A stretch of DNA of 49,318 bases. It comes from Corallococcus sicarius (lineage in GTDB: Bacteria; Myxococcota; Myxococcia; Myxococcales; Myxococcaceae). The stretch lies in assembly GCF_003611735.1 (NCBI RefSeq), contig NZ_RAWG01000035.1:1-49318 (forward strand). The letters are read 5' to 3'. The notes beneath the pieces are model-generated. The model worked only from the letters and a program-made list of their open reading frames with translations, did not search any database and was not told the origin of the DNA. Made by a program: the position numbers and the translations under genes. How positions within the stretch are numbered: position 1 is the first letter of the stretch; each line of letters opens with the position of its first letter. This document shows, piece by piece, positions 25,735 to 34,136 of the stretch.

Positions 25735-25756
25735 GTTGCTACCTGGAGAGCCCTGC

Positions 25757-26650
25757 TCAGTACGTCCAGGGGAAGCGCTTGAAGTCGCGCTTGCGCTTCT
25801 GGACGAACGCGTCACGGCCTTCCTGCGCCTCCTCCGTGCCGTACCCCAGACGCGTGGCCTCTCCCGCGAAGAGCTGCTGGCCCACGAGCCCGTCATCCGG
25901 GAGGTTGAAGGCATACTTCAGCATCTTGATGGCCGTGGGGCTCTTGGTGTTGATCTCCGCCGCCCACTCCAGCGCGAACTTCTCCAGCTCGTCGTGCGGC
26001 ACCGACGCGTTGATGGCGTTCATCTGGAACGCCTCGTCCGCCGTGTAGGATTGGCCCAGGAAGAAGATCTCCCGCGCCCGCTTCTGCCCCACCTGCCGGG
26101 CCAGCAGCGCGGAGCCGTAGCCGGCGTCGAAGCTCGCCACGTCCGCGTCCGTCTGCTTGAACATCCCGTGCTCCTTGCTCGCGATGGTCATGTCACACAC
26201 CACGTGCAAGCTGTGCCCGCCGCCCGCCGTCCAGCCCGGCACCACCGCGATGACCACCTTGGGCAGGAAGCGGATCTGCCGCTGCACCTCCAGGATGTGC
26301 AACCGCCCCAGCCGCGCGGGGTCCGCTGCCTCCTCGCCGGGCTCGTACTTGTAGCCGTCCTTGCCCCGGATGCGCTGGTCTCCACCGGAGCAGAACGCCC
26401 ACCCGCCATCCTTCGGCGACGGCCCGTTGCCGGTGAGCAGCACCACGCCCACGTCCGTCATGAACCGCGTGGCCTCCAGCGCCCGGGACAGCTCGTCCAC
26501 CGTCTTCGGACGGAACGCGTTGCGCACCTCCGGCCGGTTGAACGCGATGCGCACCGTGCCCTGATCCACCGCGCGGTGGAACGTGATGTCCTTGAACTTG
26601 AAGCCTTCCACCGCCTGCCAGCGGGACGCGTCGAAGAGGGCCGAAACCAT
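25757..26650 (-). CDS. menB: 1,4-dihydroxy-2-naphthoyl-CoA synthase
   Basis: A 297-residue crotonase-superfamily enzyme that closes the second ring of 1,4-dihydroxy-2-naphthoyl-CoA from o-succinylbenzoyl-CoA in menaquinone synthesis. MenB features include the [12 protein letters not shown] start of the fold, the [11 protein letters not shown] oxyanion loop with the MenB-specific insertion, [23 protein letters not shown], and the C-terminal [10 protein letters not shown] tail. Length is normal for the family. No other men gene is in the window, so it is unlinked to the rest of the pathway here. Divergent from the ABM-domain gene, with 87 bp between starts. Confidence 0.94.
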   Translation of the reverse strand: MVSALFDASRWQAVEGFKFKDITFHRAVDQGTVRIAFNRPEVRNAFRPKTVDELSRALEATRFMTDVGVVLLTGNGPSPKDGGWAFCSGGDQRIRGKDGYKYEPGEEAADPARLGRLHILEVQRQIRFLPKVVIAVVPGWTAGGGHSLHVVCDMTIASKEHGMFKQTDADVASFDAGYGSALLARQVGQKRAREIFFLGQSYTADEAFQMNAINASVPHDELEKFALEWAAEINTKSPTAIKMLKYAFNLPDDGLVGQQLFAGEATRLGYGTEEAQEGRDAFVQKRKRDFKRFPWTY

Positions 26651-26737
26651 GCGCAGTCATGCTCCGAAATGAGGGGAGTGAACGGCCGCGGACCCTACCA
26701 GTTTCCCGCTCCCAGACGCCCGCGCTACCGTGCGCCC

Positions 26738-27055
26738 ATGCCCACGAGCCTGCTCGTCGTCCATGTCCACGTGCACGTGCTTCCCCAGCACGTTGACGCC
26801 TTCCTCCAGGCCACCCTCGCCAACGCCCGCGCCAGCGTGAAGGAGCCCGGCATCGCCCGCTTCGACGTCGTGCAGGACAACGAAGACCCCACCCGCTTCG
26901 TCCTCGTCGAGGCCTACCGCTCCCCGGACGCCCCCGCCGCACACAAGGAGACTGCCCACTACCTGACGTGGCGTGACACCGTCACCCCGATGATGGCCGA
27001 GCCCCGCACCAGCCGCCGCTTCACCAACCGCTTCCCCGACGACGCGGGCTGGTGA
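26738..27055 (+). CDS. ABM-domain (antibiotic biosynthesis monooxygenase) small protein
   Basis: A 105-residue protein with the compact ferredoxin-like ABM fold: [20 protein letters not shown] at the start, [20 protein letters not shown] in the middle, and ETAHYLTW toward the end. Family members act as dimers without cofactors, as quinone or tetracenomycin-type monooxygenases, or bind haem (IsdG); some act on autoinducer-2. The stop is one base from the ATG of the alcohol dehydrogenase that follows, so they are translated together. That coupling suggests removal or reduction of the same aldehyde or quinone substrate. Confidence 0.85.
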   Translation: MPTSLLVVHVHVHVLPQHVDAFLQATLANARASVKEPGIARFDVVQDNEDPTRFVLVEAYRSPDAPAAHKETAHYLTWRDTVTPMMAEPRTSRRFTNRFPDDAGW

Positions 27056-27056
27056 C

Positions 27057-28223
27057 ATGCCCCCCGTGAGCTTCGAGTTCGCCACCGCGAACCGCGTCCT
27101 CTTCGGCCCGGGCCGCCTCGCCGAGGTCCCCGACCTGGTGCGTGCGCTCGGCGGCCACAAGGTCCTGCTCGTCACCGGCACGAACCCCGCCCGCGCCGAG
27201 CCGCTCCGCGCCGGACTCGAACGCCTGGGCATTGCTTCCGCCTCCTTCCGCGTCGCGGGCGAGCCCACCGTGGACACCGCACGCGAAGGCACCGCCGTCG
27301 CCGTGGACCACCAGTGCGATGCCGTGGTCGCGATGGGCGGAGGCAGTGCGCTCGACGCAGGCAAGGCCATCGCCGCGCTCGCCGCCAACGGAGGCGACCC
27401 GCTGGACTACCTGGAAGTCATTGGCCGGGGACAGGCGCTCACGAAGCCGCCCCTGCCGTTCGTGGCCATCCCCACCACCGCGGGCACCGGCTCGGAGGTG
27501 ACTCGCAACGCGGTGCTGGGCTCGAAGGAGGCCGGCGTGAAGGCCAGCCTGCGCAGCCCGCTGATGCTGCCTCGCGTGGCCCTGGTGGATCCGGACCTGC
27601 TGGAGCACGTCCCCGCTGCCGTGCTCGCCGCGGGCGGCCTGGACGCGCTGTCCCAGCTCATCGAACCCTTCGTGTCCATTCGCGCCCAACCGCTCACGGA
27701 TGCGCTCGCCCGGGAAGGCATGCAGCGCTCGGCGCGCTCGCTGCGCAAGGCCGTGCTCCAGGGTCCCGGCCCCGCGGAGCGCGAGGACCTGGCCATCGCC
27801 AGCCTCTTTGGCGGCCTGTGCCTCGCCAACGCGGGCCTGGGCGCGGTGCATGGCTTCGCGGCGCCGCTGGGCGGGATGCTCGGCGCGGCCCATGGCGCGC
27901 TGTGCGCCGCGCTGCTCGGGGCCACGCTGGAGGTGAACCTGGAGGCCCTTCGCGCCCGTGCGCCGGAGCACCCCGCCCTGCCCCGCTTCCGCGAGCTGGC
28001 CGTGCTGCTCACCGGCCAGCCGGGGGCCCACGCCGAGGACGGCATCGCCTGGGTGAAGGCCCTGGTCCACGACGTGCGCATCCGGGGCCTGCGCGACATG
28101 GGCCTGGCGGATGCGGACGTGCCGGGGCTCGTGGCGAAGGCCCGCGCCGCCAGCAGCATGAAGGGCAATCCGCTGGTGCTCACCGATGCGGAGTTGACGA
28201 CGCTCGTCGAACGGTCGATGTGA
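27057..28223 (+). CDS. Iron-type alcohol dehydrogenase family protein with altered metal site
   Basis: A 388-residue group III alcohol dehydrogenase, NAD(P)-dependent. GGGSALD (94-100) and PTTAGTGSEVT (139-149) bind nucleotide and phosphate. The metal site normally uses Asp, His at +4, and two further His. Here it is Asp196, Gln200 (DALSQ), His265 (AVHGF) and His279 (AAHGA), so the first His is replaced. The substrate could be an aldehyde, a lactaldehyde-like compound or a maleylacetate-type keto acid; no metal or a different metal cannot be excluded. It is coupled to the ABM gene and followed 10 bp later by nth. Confidence 0.9.
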   Translation: MPPVSFEFATANRVLFGPGRLAEVPDLVRALGGHKVLLVTGTNPARAEPLRAGLERLGIASASFRVAGEPTVDTAREGTAVAVDHQCDAVVAMGGGSALDAGKAIAALAANGGDPLDYLEVIGRGQALTKPPLPFVAIPTTAGTGSEVTRNAVLGSKEAGVKASLRSPLMLPRVALVDPDLLEHVPAAVLAAGGLDALSQLIEPFVSIRAQPLTDALAREGMQRSARSLRKAVLQGPGPAEREDLAIASLFGGLCLANAGLGAVHGFAAPLGGMLGAAHGALCAALLGATLEVNLEALRARAPEHPALPRFRELAVLLTGQPGAHAEDGIAWVKALVHDVRIRGLRDMGLADADVPGLVAKARAASSMKGNPLVLTDAELTTLVERSM

Positions 28224-28233
28224 GGGCCCACCC

Positions 28234-28872
28234 ATGAAAGCCGCTTCGCTCATCCCCGTGGTGCTCGACCGCCTTCGCGAGAAGTATCCCGACGCGAAGT
28301 ACGAGCTGAACTGGAACACGCCCTTCGAACTGCTGGTGGCCACCATCCTGGCCGCGCAGTGCACCGACGAGCGCGTCAACCGCGTCACCGCCGAGCTGTG
28401 GAAGAAGTACGACGGCCCCCAGGCCCTCGCGGACGCGGACACCGCGGAGCTGGAGGAGGACCTGAAGCCCACCGGCTTCTACAAGCAGAAGACCAAGACG
28501 GTGCAGGCCATGAGCCGCGCGCTGCTCGACGCCTTCAAGGGCGAGGTGCCTCCGCGCATGGTGGACCTGGTGACGCTGCCCGGCGTGGCGCGCAAGACGG
28601 CCAACGTGGTGCTCAACACCGCCTTCCAGCAGGCCTCCGGCGTCATCGTGGACACGCACGTGGCCCGCGTCAGCCAGCGGCTGGGCCTGTCCAAGCAGGA
28701 GAAGCCGGAGGCCATCGAGACCGACCTGATGAAGCTCGTGCCGAAGGACGACTGGACCTTCTTCGGCCCCGCCGTGGTGCTGCACGGCCGCTACACCTGC
28801 GTGGCCAAGAAGCCCAAGTGCGCGGAGTGTGTCCTCAACGACGTGTGCCCGAAGGTCGGCGTCGCCGCCTGA
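28234..28872 (+). CDS. nth: Endonuclease III (DNA glycosylase/AP lyase)
   Basis: A 212-residue base-excision-repair enzyme that removes oxidised pyrimidines and cleaves the abasic site. It shows the helix-hairpin-helix LPGVARKTANVV with catalytic Lys, the catalytic Asp in VDTHVARVS, and a C-terminal [4Fe-4S] motif C-x6-C-x2-C-x5-C (CVAKKPKCAEC...C). Length is normal. It follows the alcohol dehydrogenase by 10 bp and probably shares its mRNA, although the functions are unrelated. Convergent with the next gene. Confidence 0.96.
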   Translation: MKAASLIPVVLDRLREKYPDAKYELNWNTPFELLVATILAAQCTDERVNRVTAELWKKYDGPQALADADTAELEEDLKPTGFYKQKTKTVQAMSRALLDAFKGEVPPRMVDLVTLPGVARKTANVVLNTAFQQASGVIVDTHVARVSQRLGLSKQEKPEAIETDLMKLVPKDDWTFFGPAVVLHGRYTCVAKKPKCAECVLNDVCPKVGVAA

Positions 28873-28876
28873 GCCG

Positions 28877-29725
28877 TCACAGGTGCGCGAGCACCATCAG
28901 CGTCAGCACCCAGTCCAGCCCCCCCTCGATGACGGTGTACGTGGAGCCGTCATACGAGGTGCCCAGCGCGACGCCCAGGTGACCGATGGGGCCCGCGAAG
29001 AACTTCACGCCCACCTCGGCGCCCAGGTTGAGGGGGTTGCGCCGCGCGCCCGCCAGGTGGGGCCCCACGAGCGCCCGGGCATAGGGTGCCATCCAGTTCG
29101 TGACGAAGTGCTGGTAGCCCACGGTGGCGTTCAGCGACGTCCGCTCAGCGTCGAAGCCCAGGTTGGCGCCCAGCGTCAGCCGCCGCGCCTTCAACCCCAT
29201 GGGCTGCACGTTCACATCCAGCGCCCAGCCCAGTCCCCCGTTCCACGGAATGCGCCAGCCGAGCGCGAACTCCGTCGTCGACTTGTCGATGGACAGCGCC
29301 TCGTAGCGGAAGCGCGACGCCCCGGCCGCGTCCCCACGCGCCTCCTGCAGGTCCGCGAGCGCCAGCGCGCCCTCCTCCAGGTCCTCGTCGTAGGCCTTGC
29401 GCAGGGGCGGCTCCGCGCCCTCCAGGTCGCCCCGCTCCATCCGGAGCCTTCCCTGCTCCAGGCAGGACGAGGTCGCCCCCATCGCGCACGCCAGTCCGAA
29501 GGCGCGGTCCGCGTCCTCCGTCCGGCTATCGACCGTGAGCTGCTGGCCCCACGCTTCGCAAGCCGACGAGCTTCCGCCCTCGCACTGCTCCTGAAGCGTG
29601 GGGATCCGCGTGTTCGACGACGTGGTGACGCAGGCCACGGTCAGCAGGCAGGGCCACAGGCACAGCCAGCGACCAAGGGACGCGAGGAGACCACGGAGGG
29701 CTGAGGCCACTTCCATGGTCGACAT
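28877..29725 (-). CDS. Sel1/TPR-like lipoprotein with beta-barrel-like C-terminus
   Basis: A 282-residue lipoprotein with signal ending LLTVAC (Cys32). Residues 45-150 show Sel1-like helical repeats, with Cys pairs in QCEGGSSSACEAWG and ACAMGATSSCLEQG and then ADLQEARGDAAGA. After 160 there are alternating aromatic strands (FALGWRIPWNGGLGWALD, LNATVGYQHFVTN, VKFFAGPIGHLGVALG) suggestive of an outer-membrane barrel. No clear ribosome site at either ATG of the MSTM start. The role is probably structural or assembly in the outer membrane. Confidence 0.7.
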   Translation of the reverse strand: MSTMEVASALRGLLASLGRWLCLWPCLLTVACVTTSSNTRIPTLQEQCEGGSSSACEAWGQQLTVDSRTEDADRAFGLACAMGATSSCLEQGRLRMERGDLEGAEPPLRKAYDEDLEEGALALADLQEARGDAAGASRFRYEALSIDKSTTEFALGWRIPWNGGLGWALDVNVQPMGLKARRLTLGANLGFDAERTSLNATVGYQHFVTNWMAPYARALVGPHLAGARRNPLNLGAEVGVKFFAGPIGHLGVALGTSYDGSTYTVIEGGLDWVLTLMVLAHL

Positions 29726-29771
29726 TCAAACACAAGGCGGGGGACGCCGGGGGCGTCGACTCAGCGCGTCT

Positions 29772-30122
29772 TCAGCGTTCTTCGAGCGGCCCTTCGCCGT
29801 CGTTGACGACGCCCGGGTTGCGGCCGACGTCCGGTCCGTCCCCGCTGCGCTCGTCGGCCTTCTGTTCCTCGGAGGCGGTGTCGCCCGAGCCGCCCACGCC
29901 TTCGCGGAAGCCCTCGGCGGCCTCCCGGCTGGACTCGCTGAGGCTCTCGGCGGCCTTGCTCGCGCCGTGCTTCACGTCCTTGGCGGCCTCGCCTACCTCC
30001 TGGCCCACCTGGCGGGCGTTGTCGTTGACGGACTGCTGCTGGCGCTCATTGCAGCCCGCCGTAAAGCCCACCGTCCCAATCACTCCCAGCACGACGAGCC
30101 CGTTGAAGCGGCGTGTCCACAT
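29772..30122 (-). CDS. Small lipoprotein with helical repeat
   Basis: A 116-residue lipoprotein: signal ending GFTAGC (Cys24), then a charged helical stretch (QQQSVNDNARQVGQEVGEAAKDV, split by ESLSESSREAAEGF) resembling CsbD/LEA-like or Lpp-type helical lipoproteins, then a disordered acidic tail. GGAG eight bases before ATG supports the start. A 6-bp hairpin (GAGGGC-ctgt-GCCCTC, 30136-30151) lies just upstream in its leader. Function unknown; envelope stabilisation is plausible. Confidence 0.65.
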   Translation of the reverse strand: MWTRRFNGLVVLGVIGTVGFTAGCNERQQQSVNDNARQVGQEVGEAAKDVKHGASKAAESLSESSREAAEGFREGVGGSGDTASEEQKADERSGDGPDVGRNPGVVNDGEGPLEER

Positions 30123-30249
30123 GGTGGTCTCCTTGGAGGGCCTGTGCCCTCAGGGGCCAAAAGTAGGCACGGTCCCGTCCCGACGAAGTCCCGCTCCCCC
30201 GCCTGGACGGCCGCGAGTCCACGCCTGCCTGTCAGCCCCCTGCCGCGCG

Positions 30250-30636
30250 TCAGTGGCCGGTTTCTTCCTCGGGCGCATCCACATGGTCCAGCGCAATCTG
30301 GACCTGCTCCCGGTAGAGCGGGACGACCTCGACGTCGGCGATGCGAGAGAGCACCTGACGCGCGGCGGCGAGATCCCCGGCCTGCTTCAACTTGTACGAC
30401 TCCACCAAGGCACGCGACAGCCGACGCGAGCCGTCTCGGATGCGGCGGTGCACCTCGCGAAGGAACGCGGCGGCCGACACCGGCGAGGACAAGGCCTCAC
30501 TCGCTTCCACCGCGGTGAGCGCCACGTCAGGGGCCACGCGCAGTAGCAGCTCGCGCAGTTCGTCCGTCACTGGCAGCTCGGCATCTTCGGGAAGCTGGTT
30601 GCCCAGCTCCCTCACCCTGTCCCAGTCGCCCGGCAT
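30250..30636 (-). CDS. DUSAM domain protein
   Basis: A 128-residue protein matching the DUSAM domain, a myxobacteria-expanded family of unknown function. It starts with the DWDRVREL motif, then LTDELRELLLRVAPDVAL, AAAFLREVHRRIRDGSRRL, and a C-terminal AARQVLSRIADVEVVPLYRE. There is no signal peptide. The ATG overlaps the upstream lipoprotein stop as TGATG, so translation is coupled. That places the start at 30636 and not at the in-frame ATG at 30681, which lies inside the lipoprotein gene. Strict coupling to a Cys-rich lipoprotein hints at a partner or immunity role (inference). Confidence 0.75.
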   Translation of the reverse strand: MPGDWDRVRELGNQLPEDAELPVTDELRELLLRVAPDVALTAVEASEALSSPVSAAAFLREVHRRIRDGSRRLSRALVESYKLKQAGDLAAARQVLSRIADVEVVPLYREQVQIALDHVDAPEEETGH

Positions 30637-31103
30637 CAGCCCCGCCCATCCTTTCCCTGCTGACAGAGTTCGAACGGCCATTGGTGCTGGCCCCTGCAGC
30701 GCTCCATGCAAGCATTGCAGTCTCCCGTCCATCTCGGCTTTTTCTGGCTCGCGCACAGCGTGTACGTATCAATGCAGTGCTGTCGCCATCCCTCGTCCGG
30801 GTCGGCGGCCTCGGCGCTGGTCGCCTTCTGCGCCTCGCGCATGCCCTGCATCAACGTGGCAGCTTCTGCCGCCTCGGAGGCCGTCATCCCGCACGCATCG
30901 GCGCTCCTGAATTTCTTCCAGCAGCACACCGGACTCGGTTCACCAGGACGGCAGGCGTCGACGGCTTGTGCCAGGTACTCACGAGTGCTGCGTGGCCCTG
31001 CTTCATGTGCAGAAGTTGAGCAGGCGACGCCGAGGAGCAAGGCGACGGGCAGGCCCATCCAATGAATGGGCCGTCCCAACAGCGGAGAGGTGACAAGGTC
31101 CAT
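30636..31103 (-). CDS. Cysteine-rich lipoprotein, possible contact-dependent effector
   Basis: A 155-residue lipoprotein with signal ending LLLGVAC (Cys28). The mature part has 10 further cysteines, in VDACRPG, VCCWKKF and ADACGM, then HCIDTYTLC, TGDCNACMERC and FELC. A probable disulfide-rich C-terminal domain ends in QHQWPFELC. No family was identified with certainty. Such short lipoproteins with a compact C-terminal domain followed by a coupled small gene resemble the SitA/SitI toxin-immunity pairs exchanged through TraAB in Myxococcus, but I cannot confirm that class. A strong AGGAGG (31108-31113) precedes the ATG. DUSAM gene overlaps its stop. Confidence 0.65.
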   Translation of the reverse strand: MDLVTSPLLGRPIHWMGLPVALLLGVACSTSAHEAGPRSTREYLAQAVDACRPGEPSPVCCWKKFRSADACGMTASEAAEAATLMQGMREAQKATSAEAADPDEGWRQHCIDTYTLCASQKKPRWTGDCNACMERCRGQHQWPFELCQQGKDGRG

Positions 31104-31129
31104 GGTTCCTCCTGGCTTCGCGAAGCGCG

Positions 31130-32176
31130 TCAGTGACCCGTGTCCTCCGGTGAATCCGAGTAGGGCTCATCCTGCTCCACGGGGAGTTCGTCCGGCACGT
31201 CCACCACGGCGTCGGGGTTGTCCGGATCCAGCTCCGGCTCCCCGGCCACGTCGATGAACTCCCGGGGATCCCGGAACGCGTCGGGCTTGTCGACCTTGAA
31301 GCCGACGTTCGTGGCGTCCGCTGCGTTCGCGCAGCCCTTCGAGGTCGCGAAGAGCCGCAGCACCTTCACGTCGTCCCAGTGCTTCTCGTCGTCGAAGAGG
31401 ATGGTGTCGGTGATCAGCTCCGACCCTCCCGGCGGGAGGCTGAACTCACCGCTCGGCGTCTCCTCGATGTGACACGGGCACCCCTCGCCGGTGTACGCGC
31501 GCAGGCACGCGGTCCCCGACGCGCGCCGGCCGCTCAGGTTCTTCACCGTGTAGGTGATGGAGTACGCGGTGCCCGCCTCGTCCCGGTTCAGCTCGACGTT
31601 CGACAGCGCGAAGTCCGCCGGCTGCGCCGCCACCACGTTCCGGGGCGCAGGTCCGCCCGGCGGCACCGGCTGCCCCGTCGGCAGGACGTGCAGGACCTCG
31701 CTGGTCGCCTGGGGCGGAGAGCGCTTGCAATCGCCCACCGTCGTGAACAGGCGCACCGACCGGGCCTGCTTCCAGAACGTGCGCGCCACCGTCGCGGCGT
31801 CCTGGAACGTGTCGGACGTGCCGCCCTTCAGGCTGAAGACGCCCAGCTTCAGCGCTTCGATGACCTCCCCCTTGTCGTCGTGCAGCCACAGGCACGCCTC
31901 GCCCCGGCCCTGCGCCGTGCCCGGGTTGGTCAGCGTGTAGGAGACCTTCAGGTCGTCGTCCTTGGAAAGGAACGTCACGTCCGAGAAGCGCAGCGGCTTG
32001 CGCACCTCCGCGACCGGGGCCGCGTCACGCACGGCCACCGCCGCCGGGGCCACGCCCGCATCCAGGGACGCCACGGCCGCGGGCGCCTCCTTCTTGCAGC
32101 CCGGCCCCCACACCACCGCGCACCCCAGCACGAGCACGCCCAGGGCGCGCACACGTCGCTTGCCACTTCGCATCAT
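31130..32176 (-). CDS. Lipoprotein with duplicated beta-sandwich domain
   Basis: A 348-residue lipoprotein, signal ending VWGPGC. Two homologous halves are visible. The first (about 60-165) has RFSDVTFLSKDDDLKVSYTL, then GEACLWLHDDKGEV, then TFWKQARSVRLF. The second (about 185-310) has FALSNVELNRDEAGTAYSIT, then GTACLRAYTGEGC, then HWDDVKVLRLF. A disulfide may join conserved Cys pairs. The C-terminus is disordered and acidic. Start at tandem ATGs (32176/32173) behind GGGGGAG. It lies 26 bp upstream of the Cys-rich lipoprotein gene; one transcript with the DUSAM pair is likely. Function unknown. Confidence 0.65.
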   Translation of the reverse strand: MMRSGKRRVRALGVLVLGCAVVWGPGCKKEAPAAVASLDAGVAPAAVAVRDAAPVAEVRKPLRFSDVTFLSKDDDLKVSYTLTNPGTAQGRGEACLWLHDDKGEVIEALKLGVFSLKGGTSDTFQDAATVARTFWKQARSVRLFTTVGDCKRSPPQATSEVLHVLPTGQPVPPGGPAPRNVVAAQPADFALSNVELNRDEAGTAYSITYTVKNLSGRRASGTACLRAYTGEGCPCHIEETPSGEFSLPPGGSELITDTILFDDEKHWDDVKVLRLFATSKGCANAADATNVGFKVDKPDAFRDPREFIDVAGEPELDPDNPDAVVDVPDELPVEQDEPYSDSPEDTGH

Positions 32177-32342
32177 GAACTCCCCCTCCATGGACACCCA
32201 GCCCGGTCTCATACGGGACTCCGCCACGATGCGGCAAGCCGGGCCCCAAGGCGGTTCCCGCGCGGCGAGAATGCCGGGTCCTCCTCATCCGCCCTCGCAC
32301 GTGCTTGACGGAGCATGCACGGAGCGCTCGGATGCGCGCCCT

Positions 32343-34007
32343 ATGCCCATCCCCCAGTTGCGCACCCGTGCGGAAGCCACCGACTACCAGGAAACCTCTC
32401 GCAGCGCCGACGTGGTCGCGTTCGTCGACGCGCTCTGCGCGCAGACGAAGCTCGCGAAGCGCGTGGACTTCGGCCAGAGCGGCGAGGGTCAGCCGCTCAT
32501 CTCGCTCGTCATCAGCGACCGCAACTGCTTCACGCCGGAGCTGGCGCGCAAGCAGAAGAAGATCATCGTGATGGTGGAGGCCAACATCCACGCCGGTGAG
32601 GTGGAGGGCAAGGAGACCCTGATGGGGCTCGCGCGCGACCTCACCCTCACGTCGCTGGGCAAGAAGCTGCTCGACAGGCTCTGCCTCGTCTTCATCCCCA
32701 ACTTCAACCCGGACGGCAATGATCGCATCAGCCCGGGAAACCGCGCGCTCGACCTGAAGAACCTGGAGGGCCAGGTGAACCCGGCCGGCGGCGTGGGCAT
32801 GCGCTACACCGGCGAGGGCTGGAACCTCAACCGCGACAACATGAAGCAGGAGGCGCCGGAGACGCGCGCCGTCGCGAAGCTGTACCAGACGTGGTGGCCG
32901 CACCTCTTCGTGGACTGCCACACCACCGACGGCAGCATCCACGCCTTCGACCTCACCTTCGACATCCCCCACGGCAACGCGGATCTCCTCTCCGCCTCAC
33001 GCGACTACAACCGCGAGCTGGCCGAGCGCGTGTCCGCCGCCGTGAAGAAGAAGCACGGCTTCGACAGCCACTGGTACGGCAACTTCCTCAAGGAAGGCGA
33101 CCCGCGCTCCGGCTGGCACACCTACCCCGCGCTGCCCCGCTTCGGCAGCCACTACCGGGGCCTGCTGGGCCGCCTGGACGTGCTGCTGGAGACGTACAGC
33201 TACATCGACTTCCCCCGCCGCTGCGCTGTCACCCGCGCGTGGGTGCTGGAGCTGATCCGCGACGCCGCCCGCTACGCCAAGGGCTACCGCGCCGCCACCG
33301 ACTTCGAGGAGGCCGCCATCATCGCCCGCGGCAAGAACCCCGACGTGCAGCAGCGCGTGGGCATCAACTACGGCGTCGCCCAGCGCGACGGGGAAGGCGC
33401 CCTGGTGTTCGACTACCCGGCCTACGCGCGGGAGGACGACACGGCCACCATCAACTCCTACGACGAGGCCAGCATCGAAGGCCGGCGCTACCCGGGCAAG
33501 CGCCGCAAGGCCTACAAGATGCCGCACTACCGCACCTTCGTGCCCACCCAGGCGGTGAGCATCCCGTCCGCGTACCTGGTGCCCGCGTCGCTCGCGTCGC
33601 GACTGGAAGGCCACGGCATCCGCTTCGAGAAGCTCGCCACGGCGCAGCGCTTCCAGGTGGACAGCTACCGCATCGCCCGCCGCGAGCAGACCTTCAGCCC
33701 GGACGTGGCCGCCAACGTGCCCCCGCCGGGCCAGAGCGAAGTCCCCCTCAGCCAGAAGCCGAAGCCCGTGCGCTTTGAGACCGTCCTCACCGTGGCCCCC
33801 GAGCGCTCCGAGCGCGAGTTCCCCGCCGGCACCCTCAAGGTCCCCACCGACCAGCGCACGGGAACCCTCATCACCTACCTGCTGGAGCCGCACTCGGATG
33901 ACGGCTTCTGCCGCTGGCAGTTCCTCGACGACACCCTCACGGTGGGGGAGCTGTACCCCATCCACCGGGTCGTGGAGGCCACGCGCGCCCCTCTGAAGGT
34001 CGAGTAG
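32343..34007 (+). CDS. M14 family zinc carboxypeptidase
   Basis: A 554-residue metallocarboxypeptidase-like protein. Zinc ligands are His83 and Glu86 (NIHAGE) with His193 (VDCHTTDG). Asn163/Arg164 (NLNRD) and catalytic Glu283 (LLETYSYID) complete the M14 set. The C-terminal 200 residues, after about 350, are a non-catalytic extension with DYPAYAREDD and a Pro-rich linker. No signal peptide is visible with this start. In-frame codons upstream would add only a Pro-rich leader, and no strong ribosome site decides between them. It may act in the cytosol or be exported by another route. It precedes the CHAT protease gene on the same strand by 129 bp with a hairpin between. Confidence 0.85.
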   Translation: MPIPQLRTRAEATDYQETSRSADVVAFVDALCAQTKLAKRVDFGQSGEGQPLISLVISDRNCFTPELARKQKKIIVMVEANIHAGEVEGKETLMGLARDLTLTSLGKKLLDRLCLVFIPNFNPDGNDRISPGNRALDLKNLEGQVNPAGGVGMRYTGEGWNLNRDNMKQEAPETRAVAKLYQTWWPHLFVDCHTTDGSIHAFDLTFDIPHGNADLLSASRDYNRELAERVSAAVKKKHGFDSHWYGNFLKEGDPRSGWHTYPALPRFGSHYRGLLGRLDVLLETYSYIDFPRRCAVTRAWVLELIRDAARYAKGYRAATDFEEAAIIARGKNPDVQQRVGINYGVAQRDGEGALVFDYPAYAREDDTATINSYDEASIEGRRYPGKRRKAYKMPHYRTFVPTQAVSIPSAYLVPASLASRLEGHGIRFEKLATAQRFQVDSYRIARREQTFSPDVAANVPPPGQSEVPLSQKPKPVRFETVLTVAPERSEREFPAGTLKVPTDQRTGTLITYLLEPHSDDGFCRWQFLDDTLTVGELYPIHRVVEATRAPLKVE

Positions 34008-34044
34008 AGCGTCCGGCCGCGAACGTCCGGAAGCCCCACGGTCG

Positions 34045-34070
34045 CCCCCGGGGTCTGTCAGGCCCGGGGG
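34045..34070 (+). terminator. Hairpin after the M14 gene
   Basis: CCCCCGGG-gtctgtcagg-CCCGGGGG is a perfect 8-bp stem 38 bp after the stop at 34007. There is no T-run; termination or mRNA 3' protection is possible. Confidence 0.4.
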
Positions 34071-34136
34071 ACTTGGCCCTAGACTGTTGGCCGTAGGACC
34101 CGCGCAAGGTCGGCGGGGGCACGCGGGAGGCCCCGG

